Shown: positions 1-8,810 of the stretch, one piece after another
Layout of the letters: the number at the start of each line of letters is the position of its first letter
Position numbering within the stretch: the stretch's first letter is position 1
Assembly: GCF_011300215.1 (NCBI RefSeq)
Contig: NZ_CP049866.1
Location: forward strand, 620,001 to 684,000
DNA from: Nocardioides piscis
Lineage (GTDB): Bacteria > Actinomycetota > Actinomycetes > Propionibacteriales > Nocardioidaceae
Direction of reading: 5' to 3'
Length of the DNA: 64,000 bases
The notes under the pieces: generated by a model
Database searches by the model: none
Seen by the model: the letters and a program-made list of their open reading frames with translations, nothing else
What the model was told of the DNA's origin: nothing
Program-made: the position numbers and the translations under genes

Positions 1-273
1 GAGCCTGATCCGGCGCCCGACACGGACCGGCTCGACCGTGGCGGTGAGGGCCGCCCTGGCCGTGTCGGGGTCGGCGACCCGCGGACCCTGCTGCACGACC
101 TGGGGCAGCACCTGCAACCTGACCTGCTGGCCGCCGTCGGTGACCAGCGAGGTGCTGGCGGGGAGCTCTGGGGCTGCGTCGTCGCCGGCTGCTCCGGGGT
201 TCGCCCCGCCCAGCAGCGCCGCGGACAGCACCAGCGCCGAGGTGCCGCCGAGGAGACTGCGTCGCAGGGGCAT
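1..273 (-). CDS. Secreted protein, N-terminal part only (runs off left edge)
   Basis: The minus-strand frame from ATG at 273 stays open to the window edge (91 codons seen). It begins MPLRRSLLGG, followed by a hydrophobic core rich in Ala and Leu and a small-residue cleavage region (NPGAAGDDA), so it is a signal peptide. The arginine pair followed by S-L-L resembles a relaxed twin-arginine motif, so Tat export is possible. The mature part is hydrophilic and ends, at the edge, in a stretch (VEPVRVGRRIRL) reminiscent of the start of an Ig-like secreted domain. It is the last gene of a same-strand run with the winged-helix, B12-binding and kinase genes upstream, with a 106-base gap to the winged-helix gene. 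Function is unknown because the bulk of the protein lies outside the window. Confidence 0.6.
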   Translation of the reverse strand, partial: MPLRRSLLGGTSALVLSAALLGGANPGAAGDDAAPELPASTSLVTDGGQQVRLQVLPQVVQQGPRVADPDTARAALTATVEPVRVGRRIRL

Positions 274-379
274 GTCCGGGCTCGTTTCGAACGTGGGGTG
301 TTCGGCTGTCGCCGTGTCCTAGTACGACGCCGCCACCGCCCGCCTGGTTGCCGGCTCTCCGCACCGAGGGCGCCCCTGA

Positions 380-1246
380 CTAGTACGCGGGGCAGTACTC
401 CTCGTAGACGAACGAGTTCCAGTCGACAGCGACCGACTCCGGCGCACCGACCGAGATGTCGTCGGCGACTGCTTCCTCGTAGTCCCACCCGTCCGCGGCA
501 CGACTGCAGGTGGTCTGGGCCAGACCCGCTCCCGTCCCGGGTGGGTCGGAGGCCAGGGTGTAGCCGTAGATGGCAGCCAGCCTGTCTGCCTTCTCGTCGA
601 GCGAGGTGTTGCTGGCGGGCGCCGGCGGAGGCGCCTCGGCCGTCGGCGTCCGCGACGGACGCCTCCGCGGTCGGGTGGGCGTGCTGGCCGAGGGGGTCGG
701 GGTCGCAGTCTCGGCGGTGGTCGGGCGCTCGGTCCCGGTGTCGTCGTCAGGTTGGCTGAGCTGGAGGAACACGACGAGCCCCAGGACGCAGCTCGCGACC
801 GCGGCCACCCACAGCCACGTGCGTCGTGACGACGCCGACGCGTCCGACCGGCTGGCACCCGACCCGGAGGTCGGCGCCGGCGGCGGCATGACTCGTGGAG
901 AGGACTGGGTGGTCGCGGACGCGGCGGGAAGCGCCATCCCAGCCTTCGCCACCTTGGCCTCCACCTGCTCTCGCAGCGCCTCGGAGAGGGTGACCGCCTG
1001 CAGGTAGGTGCCCTGCTGGCCGGCATCCGGCGACTGCCGGACGAGAGGGAACCTGCCGAGGGTGCGCAGATGCGCCCTGACCGAGGACTCGGCGAGACCG
1101 GACTCCGCCGCCAGCTCGGTGACGGTGCGGGGACTGTCGAGCGCGACATACATCCACCAGACCCGTGGACCCAGGTCCTGGGCCTGGATGTCCGCAGGGT
1201 CAGGCAGTGAAGTTTCCGGAGGCACCCGCCAAGCATCGGTGGCCAC
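380..1246 (-). CDS. Membrane-anchored winged-helix protein with extracytoplasmic tail
   Basis: A 288-residue protein. Residues about 25-75 form a winged-helix DNA-binding fold of the MarR/ArsR sort: a helix, then TVTELAAESGLAESSVRAHL as the helix-turn-helix, then a short wing. A Pro/Ser-rich linker leads to one transmembrane helix (about 143-163, TWLWVAAVASCVLGLVVF). A Thr/Pro/Arg-rich linker follows, then a C-terminal domain (about 230-288) with two cysteines (TTCSR and EEYCP) that could form a disulfide outside the cell. The topology, with a cytoplasmic DNA-binding head and an external domain, resembles one-component ToxR/CadC-type regulators, although the family itself is not one I can name. 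It lies 48 bases downstream of the B12-binding gene on the same strand. Seen: the domains. Inferred: that it regulates transcription. Confidence 0.65.
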   Translation of the reverse strand: MATDAWRVPPETSLPDPADIQAQDLGPRVWWMYVALDSPRTVTELAAESGLAESSVRAHLRTLGRFPLVRQSPDAGQQGTYLQAVTLSEALREQVEAKVAKAGMALPAASATTQSSPRVMPPPAPTSGSGASRSDASASSRRTWLWVAAVASCVLGLVVFLQLSQPDDDTGTERPTTAETATPTPSASTPTRPRRRPSRTPTAEAPPPAPASNTSLDEKADRLAAIYGYTLASDPPGTGAGLAQTTCSRAADGWDYEEAVADDISVGAPESVAVDWNSFVYEEYCPAY

Positions 1247-1294
1247 GGCTCGGCCTGTCCGCGGTTCGGTGGGATTGCCGCCGGACGCCGGTGC

Positions 1295-2260
1295 TCAGCC
1301 CTGCGCCGTGCCAGCCACGGCGACGTCCGCGACACTTCGCGCGTCAGCGGCGAATCCATCGGCACCGACCGCTCGCCACAGCAGCGGGTCCTCCCTGAAC
1401 GGTGCACCGCCGACGATGACCCGGGGCGGGGTCGGACCGATGTCGCGAACGCGGTCGATCAGCTCACGAGCAGCGTCCACGCACTCGGGCCTGGTGACCG
1501 AGACCGCCAGGAGGTCTGCCTGCGTGCTGCTGACCGCCCCCACGATGTCGTCGATCGGAAGGTTGGTCCCGACGTATCGCACGTCCCACCCGTCGGCATC
1601 GAGGACGTTGGCGACGATGTTGGCACCCACGACGTGCTGGTCGCCGAACACCCCGGTGACGACCGCAGTTCCCCGGCGCCCGGCCGTCCGTGGCCGCTCC
1701 TGGTGGAGCACGCTGAGGATGAACTGGGTCGTCGCCGTGGCCATGTGCTCCTCCGCCACCGTGAGTCCCGCCGTCTGCCAGCGACGACCCACCTCATAGA
1801 GGGCGCTCTGGAAGATCTCGACATACATCTCCACCGGCGACTCGGCGTCCCCGACCGATTCGCGCACGATCGCGAGCGCCGCCTCGCGGCGTCCGCTGAC
1901 CGCCGCCGCGACATAGAGATGGCAGGCAAGCGAGTGCGGGGCGTCCTTGGCACAGGGTGAGGCCTCCCCTGCGGAGAGCGCGTCGATGCCTGCGCACACG
2001 GCCTCGTGGGCTGCCTCCGCGGCCGGAGGAGACAGACGACCCGTCAGCTCTGCGCGGATCGTCTCGAGGGACCCGATCAAGGTCACCGCGTCCACCCCAC
2101 GCGAACCGGGCAGGTCGCGGCACCACAGGGCGTAGTCGCGGAACAGGTGGGGGTCGTCCTGCTCGACCGCGGTCTGCACGAAATCGATGTGGAGGCGGAG
2201 GTCGTCGCCCGCGACGGCGTCACGAGCGCGGCCGATCTCTGCGGCAAGCTCTCTCTTCAT
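1295..2260 (-). CDS. Cobalamin (B12)-binding photoreceptor-like protein, no DNA-binding domain
   Basis: A 321-residue protein. The middle carries a W-x9-EH signature (W161, E171-H172) typical of the four-helix cap that covers the upper face of adenosylcobalamin in CarH/LitR light sensors. It is followed by a Rossmann B12-binding domain with the base-off motif D-x-H-x-x-G (D207, H209, G212), GTNLP at 231-235, and a C-terminal GGAP loop. CarH-type proteins normally start with a MerR helix-turn-helix. Here residues 1-90 are an unrelated helical extension with no HTH, so this should be a stand-alone sensor or partner protein. It starts 8 bases after the stop of the histidine kinase, a tight operon. 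A light- or cobalamin-sensing role is inferred from the motifs. B12-dependent methyltransferase corrinoid proteins are the alternative, but they lack the W-x9-EH cap. Confidence 0.8.
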   Translation of the reverse strand: MKRELAAEIGRARDAVAGDDLRLHIDFVQTAVEQDDPHLFRDYALWCRDLPGSRGVDAVTLIGSLETIRAELTGRLSPPAAEAAHEAVCAGIDALSAGEASPCAKDAPHSLACHLYVAAAVSGRREAALAIVRESVGDAESPVEMYVEIFQSALYEVGRRWQTAGLTVAEEHMATATTQFILSVLHQERPRTAGRRGTAVVTGVFGDQHVVGANIVANVLDADGWDVRYVGTNLPIDDIVGAVSSTQADLLAVSVTRPECVDAARELIDRVRDIGPTPPRVIVGGAPFREDPLLWRAVGADGFAADARSVADVAVAGTAQG

Positions 2261-2267
2261 CGGGTGC

Positions 2268-3392
2268 TCAGTCGGCCAGGACGGGGAGCGTCAGGGTGAA
2301 GGTGGAGCCGGACCCCGGCTCGCTCGAGCACGTGAGCCGACCCCCGTGGGCCTCGCTGAAGGCGCGCGCGTTGGCGAGCCCGTGTCCCGTCCCGTCCATC
2401 CCCCCACCGACCGCGGTCGAGGCTCGGAAGAACCGCTCGAAGATCCGGGGCTGCTCCTCGACGGGGATCCCGATGCCGGTGTCGGTGACGGTGACCGTCA
2501 GGGACTCCCCTGCGAGCGCGCAGTCGACGCTCACGTGTCCACCGTCGGGCGAATACTTCACGGCGTTCGAGAGCAGGTTGTCGAGGATCTGGAGCACACG
2601 GCCGCAGTCGACCTCTGCCTCCGCGGACTCGATGCCGCTCTGCGTGACGGTCACCGAGCCGGCCTGGGCAGCGGGATGGATGCCCTCCACCGCCGTCCGG
2701 ACCAGGGCCACCACGTCGACCCGACTCCGCTGGAGCTCCAGCGCACCGGTCATGACCCAGGCGGCACCCACGAGGTCGTTGATCATCGACGTCACGCGCC
2801 GCGCGTTCTTCTCGATGATCTGCGCCATCCGTCGGGTCTGTGCCGGTTGGTCGTCCTCGTCGAGGAGCTCTGTATAGCCGAGGATCGCCATCAGCGGCTG
2901 CTTGAGGTCGTGGCTCGACGCGTGGAGGAACTTGTTCTTCAGCTCGTCGAGCTCGCGCAGTCGCCTGTTCCCGTCGGCGAGCTCGCGGCGGGCCTTGAGC
3001 AGGTCGTCGTTGAGGTCGAGCAGGAGCGTGTTCAGCTTCTCGGCCGGCGTTCGCAGCGGCTCGGCAAGGACGAGGATGCGCTCGTGGTGGCTGACGGCCC
3101 AGATCTTGCAGTCGACCACGTCACCGTCCGGGCGGACGAGACCCGCCTGGGCCGAGTGCCATCGCGGCCCCGCCCCGGCGACGAGCTCGGTGAGGATCCC
3201 GCGCTGGGCAGGCACGACCGTGTCGTGGATCGACGACGCGGGTCCCGTCAGGCGGGCGAGTGCGCCGTTCGCCTCGACGATCACGCCGTCGCGACCCACC
3301 AGCGCCGCAGCGACCGACTCGCTACCGACGAGGAACCCGTCCAGCGTCGCCACCGTCTCCGGGTCGGGCGGGAGGATCGAGGTTGTCGGCAT
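2268..3392 (-). CDS. PAS-domain sensor histidine kinase
   Basis: A 374-residue cytoplasmic kinase without membrane segments. An N-terminal PAS-like domain (about 15-110, with VGRDGVIVEANGALARLTG) is followed by a coiled-coil linker (115-150). The HisKA domain has H161 as the likely phospho-acceptor (SSHDLKQPLMAI), and the HATPase domain shows N box DNLLSNAVKYS, G1 DTGIGIP, F box FERFF and G2 GTGHGLANA. The start is ATG at 3392, after which the PAS homology begins. The next gene, 8 bases downstream, is the B12-binding photoreceptor-like protein, and no response regulator is adjacent. The kinase may therefore take its input from the B12 protein or signal through a distant regulator. The divergent gene 90 bases upstream is a cNMP/CBS protein. 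Confidence 0.85.
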   Translation of the reverse strand: MPTTSILPPDPETVATLDGFLVGSESVAAALVGRDGVIVEANGALARLTGPASSIHDTVVPAQRGILTELVAGAGPRWHSAQAGLVRPDGDVVDCKIWAVSHHERILVLAEPLRTPAEKLNTLLLDLNDDLLKARRELADGNRRLRELDELKNKFLHASSHDLKQPLMAILGYTELLDEDDQPAQTRRMAQIIEKNARRVTSMINDLVGAAWVMTGALELQRSRVDVVALVRTAVEGIHPAAQAGSVTVTQSGIESAEAEVDCGRVLQILDNLLSNAVKYSPDGGHVSVDCALAGESLTVTVTDTGIGIPVEEQPRIFERFFRASTAVGGGMDGTGHGLANARAFSEAHGGRLTCSSEPGSGSTFTLTLPVLAD

Positions 3393-3482
3393 ACACCATT
3401 GTGCGCTTCGCGCGGGCGTTCGGTGGCATTTTCGATCAGGTCGGGCGGACGACGGGCGGCCGATCGGTGTCACCATGGCGGC

Positions 3483-5336
3483 ATGGATGTCGAGCTCGCC
3501 GAGGTCCGGGACTTCCTGGCCCAGCACGCGCCGTTCGACGCGCTCCCGGCCGTGGCGCTGGACCGGCTGCCGCGGAGGTGCACGCTGCGCTATGCACGAC
3601 GGGGGCACGTGGTGCTCGACGTCGGGGATCGCGGCGACGGGCTCTATGTCGTCCGGTCCGGCGCCGTCGAGGTCTGCGACGAGACCGGCGACCTGATCGA
3701 CCGGGTCGGCACGGGTGAGGCGTTCGGGATGAGCTCGCTGCTGGAGCATCGACCCACCCGCTACCGCGTCACCGCTGTCGAGGACACCCTGCTGCTGGTG
3801 CTCGAGCAGGAGGCCTTCGACGAGCTCGCCCGCGACCACCCGGACTTCGCGACCTTCTATGCCGCCACTCACCACGCGCGACTGTCCCGCGCGATCAACA
3901 ACCTGCAGCGGGCGACGTCCGGCAGCACCGTGCTGGGGACGAGGGTCGGCGACCTGGTGACCCGGGAGCCGGTGACCACCGGCCTCACGACCACCGTCGC
4001 GGAGGCCGCACGGACCATGTCGGGGGCGGGCGTGTCCAGCATCCTCGTCACCGACGACGACACCCTCCGCGGCATCGTGACCGACCGCGACCTGCGCACC
4101 CGGGTGCTCGCCGCCGGCCTCCCCCCTGACAGCGGGGTCCGGTCGGTGATGACACCCGAACCCGTCACCGTGCCCGTCGACGCCCTGGCCTTCGAGGCGC
4201 TGCTGGAGATGGTCAGCCGCAACATCCACCACCTGCCCGTCGTCGACGAGTCCGGACGACCGCTCGGCCTCGTCACCACCACGGACCTCGTCCGGCTGGA
4301 GAACGCCAACCCGGTCTATCTCGCCGCCTCGATCGGCGGCCAGGAGACGTTGTCGGGACTGGTGACCGAGGCGCACGGCATCCGTGCCGTCCTCGGGCAG
4401 CTCGTGGAGCGTGACGTGACGGCCGCCGACATCGCTCGGGTGGCGACGGCCCTGGGCGACGCCGTACGCCGACGTGTGGTGACCCTCGTCGAGGCCGACC
4501 TCGGCCCGCCGCCGGTGCCCTACAGCTGGGTCGTGCTGGGCTCGGCGGCCCGCGAGGAGGAGGGGTTCACCGCCGACCAGGACCACGCCATCGTGCTGGG
4601 TGCCGAGACCGACGACGCTGGTGACGCGTGGTTCGCCGAGCTGGCGGAGCGGGTCACCTCGACGCTCGAGCGGTGCGGCTGGCCGCGCTGCCCCGGCGAC
4701 GTCATGGCCACCAATGCGCAGTGGCGCCTGTCCGTTCAGCAGTGGCGCCACCAGTTCGCCGCGTGGTCGCGCGAGCCCCAGCCCGACGCGGTCCTGCACG
4801 CGGCGATCTTCCACGACATGCGCCACCTCGTCGGCGATCGCCGTCTGGCCGAGGAGGTGCACCTCGCCTCTGTCTCCATGGCCTCCCCGCGGTTGCTGGG
4901 CCACCTGTCGCGGCAGGCCCTCGGCATGCGGCCGCCGCTGGGCTTCTTCCGGGGCCTCGTGCTCGAGCGGCACGGGGAGCACCGCGACACCTTCGACATC
5001 AAGCGTCCGATCGCTGCGGTGGTCCAGCTCGCCCGGATCCACGCCCTGCGGGCCGGGTCGCCGGCGCTCTCGACGCGGCGCCGCCTGACGGCCGCGGCGG
5101 CGGCCGGGGTGCTCGACCACGAGATGGCCACCGAGCTCGGCGACGCACTGGAGCTGATGTCCTACCTGAGGCTCCACCACCAGGCGGCCCAGGCCCGTGC
5201 GGGCCAGCAGCCGGACAACAACGTGGCGCCCGCCGACCTCACCCAGCGCCAGCGTCGCCACCTGCGCGACTCCTTCGAGATCGTGCTGTCCGCCCAGCAG
5301 AGCCTGTCCGGCCGCCTGGCCCCGGGGTTCGAATGA
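3483..5336 (+). CDS. cNMP-binding/CBS-domain putative nucleotidyltransferase (DUF294 family)
   Basis: A 617-residue protein with a fixed multi-domain order. It has a cyclic-nucleotide-binding domain (about 20-140, with GDGLYVVRSGAVEV), two CBS motifs (about 155-275: GVSSILVTDDDTLRGIVTDRDL and a second ending LGLVTTTDLVRL), a DUF294 nucleotidyltransferase-like domain (about 330-440; GSAAREEEGFTADQDHAIV keeps the G-S...D-x-D layout) and a DUF294 C-terminal helical domain. This architecture is known from bacteria as a putative signal-transduction nucleotidyltransferase of undefined substrate. Its stop overlaps the start of the DnaQ-like exonuclease by 4 bases, and this pairing of DUF294 protein with exonuclease recurs in other bacteria. 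ATG at 3483 immediately precedes the cNMP domain and was chosen for that reason. Confidence 0.85.
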   Translation: MDVELAEVRDFLAQHAPFDALPAVALDRLPRRCTLRYARRGHVVLDVGDRGDGLYVVRSGAVEVCDETGDLIDRVGTGEAFGMSSLLEHRPTRYRVTAVEDTLLLVLEQEAFDELARDHPDFATFYAATHHARLSRAINNLQRATSGSTVLGTRVGDLVTREPVTTGLTTTVAEAARTMSGAGVSSILVTDDDTLRGIVTDRDLRTRVLAAGLPPDSGVRSVMTPEPVTVPVDALAFEALLEMVSRNIHHLPVVDESGRPLGLVTTTDLVRLENANPVYLAASIGGQETLSGLVTEAHGIRAVLGQLVERDVTAADIARVATALGDAVRRRVVTLVEADLGPPPVPYSWVVLGSAAREEEGFTADQDHAIVLGAETDDAGDAWFAELAERVTSTLERCGWPRCPGDVMATNAQWRLSVQQWRHQFAAWSREPQPDAVLHAAIFHDMRHLVGDRRLAEEVHLASVSMASPRLLGHLSRQALGMRPPLGFFRGLVLERHGEHRDTFDIKRPIAAVVQLARIHALRAGSPALSTRRRLTAAAAAGVLDHEMATELGDALELMSYLRLHHQAAQARAGQQPDNNVAPADLTQRQRRHLRDSFEIVLSAQQSLSGRLAPGFE

Positions 5337-6029
5337 GGGTGCGCCTGCCCTTCCTCCGTCACCGCCGGAGCGACCCGGGGCACTATCCCGCCGGGCCGCT
5401 GCGCGAGCTGGCCGCCGCGCCGCCACCGCGCGAGACGACCCCGGTGTCGCAGGTCGGCTTCCTCGCGCTCGACATCGAGACGACCGGCCTGGACCCGCGC
5501 GCCGACCACCTGCTGTCGGTGGGGTGGGTGCCGGTGGTCGACGGACGGGTGCTGCTCTCCGAGGCCCGCGAGCTGCGGGTCCGGCCTCCCGGCGACGTGG
5601 ACGTCGGCTCCTCGGCCACCCTGCACCGCCTCACCGACGACGTGGTCTCCGACGCAGCCCCGCTGGCCGACGTGCTCCCCCGCCTGTTCGCCGCGATGCA
5701 CGGCCGGGTGCTGCTCGCGCACCACGCCCCGATCGAGGTGGAGTTCCTCGGCGATGCCACCCTGTCGACGTATGGCGCCCGCCCCCGTTGACGGTCGTCG
5801 ACACCCTGGCGCTGCAGCACCGTCTCGTGGCCGACGTGCACGGGGAGGTCAACGGTTCACTGCGGCTGGATGCCGCACGCAAGAGGTTCGGGCTGCCTCG
5901 CTATTCGGCCCACCACGCGCTCACCGACGCCATCGCCGCCGCCGAGCTGCTGCTGGCCCAGGTGGCCGAGCTGGAGCAGAAGCTCGGCCGGGACCTCCTG
6001 CTGCGCGACCTCTCGCCCAAGCGCTCGGG

Positions 6030-6033
<4 letters not shown>
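5333..6033 (+). CDS. DnaQ-like 3'-5' exonuclease, frameshifted in this sequence
   Basis: This is an epsilon-family DEDDh exonuclease split across two frames. The first frame runs from ATG 5333 (overlapping the upstream stop as ATGA) and contains Exo I (LALDIETTGLDP) and Exo II (HHAPIEVEF). It hits TGA at 5789-5791. The second frame resumes with LTVVDTLALQHRLV and carries Exo III (HHALTDAIAAAELLL), ending TAG 6031-6033. Adding one C to the C5 run at 5782-5786 joins the two as ...YGARPPLTVVDTLAL..., about 233 residues and exactly the normal family layout. All catalytic acids (D-x-E, D in Exo II/III) are present once joined, although Exo II has HHAP where many relatives have HNA. The role is probably nucleic-acid trimming linked to the DUF294 partner. 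Confidence 0.8.
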
Positions 6034-6685
<652 letters not shown>

Positions 6686-6689
<4 letters not shown>

Positions 6690-7876
6690 CGCGCCCGCCC
6701 CCCGCCCGCCGGCAGCTGCGCGACCACCTCGAAGCGACCCTCGACCCGCTCGGCCGTCAGGGTCCCGCCGAGGAGGCGGGCACGCTCCGCCATACCGAGG
6801 ACGCCCCTCCCCGGCCCGGTGTCGTCCTGCGCCGAGGCGGCGTTGTCGACGCGGATGACGACGCCCTCCGGTGACCAGTCCACCCGGACGTCGACCCTCT
6901 CGCCGGGCGCGTGCTTGCCGGCATTGGTGAGGCACTCCTGGACGATGCGGTTGACCGCCAGCCAGTGGCGCGGGGCGTCCTCCCACGGCGTGCCGGTGAC
7001 CTCGAGGCGGTTGGCGATGCCCAGTCGCTGCGCGCGCTCGACGAGCTCCTCGAGGCCACGACCGTCGGGGACGACGGCCAGCTCGCCGCCGCCGAGCAGG
7101 TCGAGGATCGCGCGCAGCTCGCGGCCGGCGCGCTGGGCGGTCTCGCGCACGGCGGCGATGGGTTCGGCGGCACGATCGGGGGCGAGCTCGAGGGCCTGCG
7201 CCGCCGCCTCGGAGTGGATCGACATGAGCGTCACCTCGTGGCCGACGACGTCGTGGAGCTCGCGGACGATGCGCGCCCGCTCCGAGCTCGCGGCCTCGCG
7301 TCCGGCTGCCTCGCGCTCCTCGGCGACCCGACGGTCCGACGCGCGATCCTGGTGGGCCAGCCATCGTCCGACGGTGAAGGAGCCGAGCAGGAGCAGCCAG
7401 AAGCCCAGCACCCCGAGCAGCGTCGGGGCGCCGGGCAGCTCCTCCCCGATCCGTCGCGCATCGCCACCGAGCAGCAGGTCGGCGAGCCCGATCTCCTGCT
7501 CGATCGCGAGGATTCCCAGCGTCCCGCTGGTCAGGGCCCACCCGCAGGCCAGCAGCCCCCGGCGCAGGCTCCGGCACCAGCGTCCGAGGGAGTAGAAGAG
7601 GATGATCGCGGCGACATAGCCCAGCAGCAGGAAGGCGTCAGTCGGCACCCACCACAGCGAGCTGCCGAGGATCGCAGCAACCGCCGGGCGACTGCGCCGC
7701 CAGGCCAGCGGGAGCATCGACACGACCGCGAGCACCGGGCCGAACCAGTCGTTCGACGGCGACGACAGGGGCCGGACCGGCTGCAGCCACACCACCTGGG
7801 CGAGGCTCCCAAGGACGAAGACGGCAGCGAGCAGCGCGTCGGGTCGACCCGCGACGCCTCGCCATCCGTTGGCCAT
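6686..7876 (-). CDS. NarL/DesK-type membrane histidine kinase
   Basis: A 396-residue sensor kinase of the HisKA_3 type. The N-terminal half holds several transmembrane helices (about 14-32, 45-60, 66-95, 105-125 and 152-170), with no extracellular sensor domain of note, so it probably senses within the membrane. A coiled coil (175-205) leads to H208 (RELHDVVGHEVTLM), the expected phosphorylation site. The ATP-binding domain shows VQECLTNAGKHAPG and GVLGMAERARLLGG. It overlaps the response-regulator start by 4 bases. The gap to the divergent gene at 7987 is 110 bases and must hold both promoters. Confidence 0.92.
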
Positions 7877-7986
7877 GGGGCCGAGACTAGGACGATCCGG
7901 GCCTCGGCGGACTCAACCCGTGGGATGAGCTCGGACCAGCCCGTGACCCGATGTGGTGGGCGGTCCCGCCGACCTAGCGTCGCGCC

Positions 7987-8403
7987 ATGACCATGACCTC
8001 TGACACCACCAGGACCGATGTCCGCCCCCGCAACCACACCCTCACGGCCGCCCGTGTCGTCGCCGGCCTGCTCGGCATCAACGGGCTGGCAGGCGCCACC
8101 TACTTCATCCTGATCGCCCCCGAGGAGGCCGTGTGGATCGGCCCCTGGGTCGACGTGCCGGTCGTCGCGCTGATGCTGGCCGGCTTCGTGCTCAAGCTCG
8201 CCGTCGCCTTCGCCCCCGGCCTCCCGGCCGACCGCCGGATCCGCCTGGGCTTCCTCGCCGTCGCCCTCGGAGTGGCTGTCACGCTGGTGAAGATCCCCGT
8301 CTATGACGAGCCCGAGGGCGTTCTCTTCCTTGCCTTCGACGCCGTGCTGCTCGGGGTGCTGCTGCTGGCCTGGCGCTCGACGAGGGTCGTGGTGCGGGGC
8401 TGA
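7987..8403 (+). CDS. Small four-helix membrane protein
   Basis: A 138-residue integral membrane protein with four predicted transmembrane helices (about 20-43, 50-72, 83-100 and 108-132) and a short, Thr- and Arg-rich cytoplasmic N-terminus. There is no signal peptide and no catalytic motif I recognise. It is transcribed divergently from the kinase/regulator pair, so it is a plausible output gene of that system; this is inference from position only. An alternative ATG lies three codons downstream. Function unknown. Confidence 0.7.
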   Translation: MTMTSDTTRTDVRPRNHTLTAARVVAGLLGINGLAGATYFILIAPEEAVWIGPWVDVPVVALMLAGFVLKLAVAFAPGLPADRRIRLGFLAVALGVAVTLVKIPVYDEPEGVLFLAFDAVLLGVLLLAWRSTRVVVRG

Positions 8404-8486
8404 GTCGGCGGCGGGCGTCCCGCGGGTCGCCGGCTGACATGCTCCAGCGCCCACGGATCGCGGCGATCACTCCCTAGAGTGCTGAC

Positions 8487-8810
8487 ATGTCGCCATCCGT
8501 CCGTGACCAGCTTCGCGCGTTCGTCGACGAACGCGACTGGTCGCAGTTTCACAGCCCTGAAAACCTGGCCAAGAGCATCGCGATCGAAGCAGGTGAGCTG
8601 CTCGAGTGCTTTCAGTGGTCCGACAGCGGAGACGTAGCGCGAGTCAAGGAAGAGCTGGCCGACATAGCCACCTACTGCCACTTGCTAGCGGCAGGTCTGG
8701 GGGTCGATCTGGATCAGGTGGTGCTCGACAAGCTCGAGGTCACGCGAGCCAAGTATCCCGTCGAGAAGGCGCGTGGACGGAGCGAGAAGTATGACCGGCT
8801 TCCGGATTGA
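8487..8810 (+). CDS. MazG-like nucleoside-triphosphate pyrophosphohydrolase
   Basis: A 107-residue all-alpha NTP pyrophosphatase of the MazG-like/RS21-C6 family, which hydrolyses (d)NTPs to monophosphates and pyrophosphate. Metal-binding acids follow the E-x-x-E ... E-x-x-D pattern: E34-A-G-E37 (IEAGELLECFQW) and E56-L-A-D59 (VKEELADIATYC). The single compact domain is of normal length for the stand-alone family. The stop lies inside the next gene, whose ATG at 8791 overlaps by 20 bases, so the two are coupled and likely act together. MazG-like proteins act in nucleotide sanitation or in stress and phage responses. The partner here, a nuclease-helicase fusion, favours a defence or DNA-damage role, which is inference. 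Confidence 0.85.
   Translation: MSPSVRDQLRAFVDERDWSQFHSPENLAKSIAIEAGELLECFQWSDSGDVARVKEELADIATYCHLLAAGLGVDLDQVVLDKLEVTRAKYPVEKARGRSEKYDRLPD

Noticed and set aside
38-322. A + strand protein at the left edge
   Set aside because: Composition is shadow-like (Ser/Pro/Ala rich without pattern), whereas the minus strand gives a clear signal peptide over the same bases.
3393-3482. Cobalamin riboswitch ahead of the kinase-B12 operon
   Set aside because: The 90-base divergent gap is too short and has no recognisable B12-box.
2187-5426. Very long open frames on both strands across the cNMP/CBS gene
   Set aside because: High GC content removes stop codons. The + frame has recognisable domains from 3483 and the - frame only from 3392 downwards, so the rest is shadow.
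5775-5795. Programmed -1 frameshift in the exonuclease
   Set aside because: No X-XXY-YYZ slippery sequence, and nine other genes show the same kind of defect in plain G/C runs.
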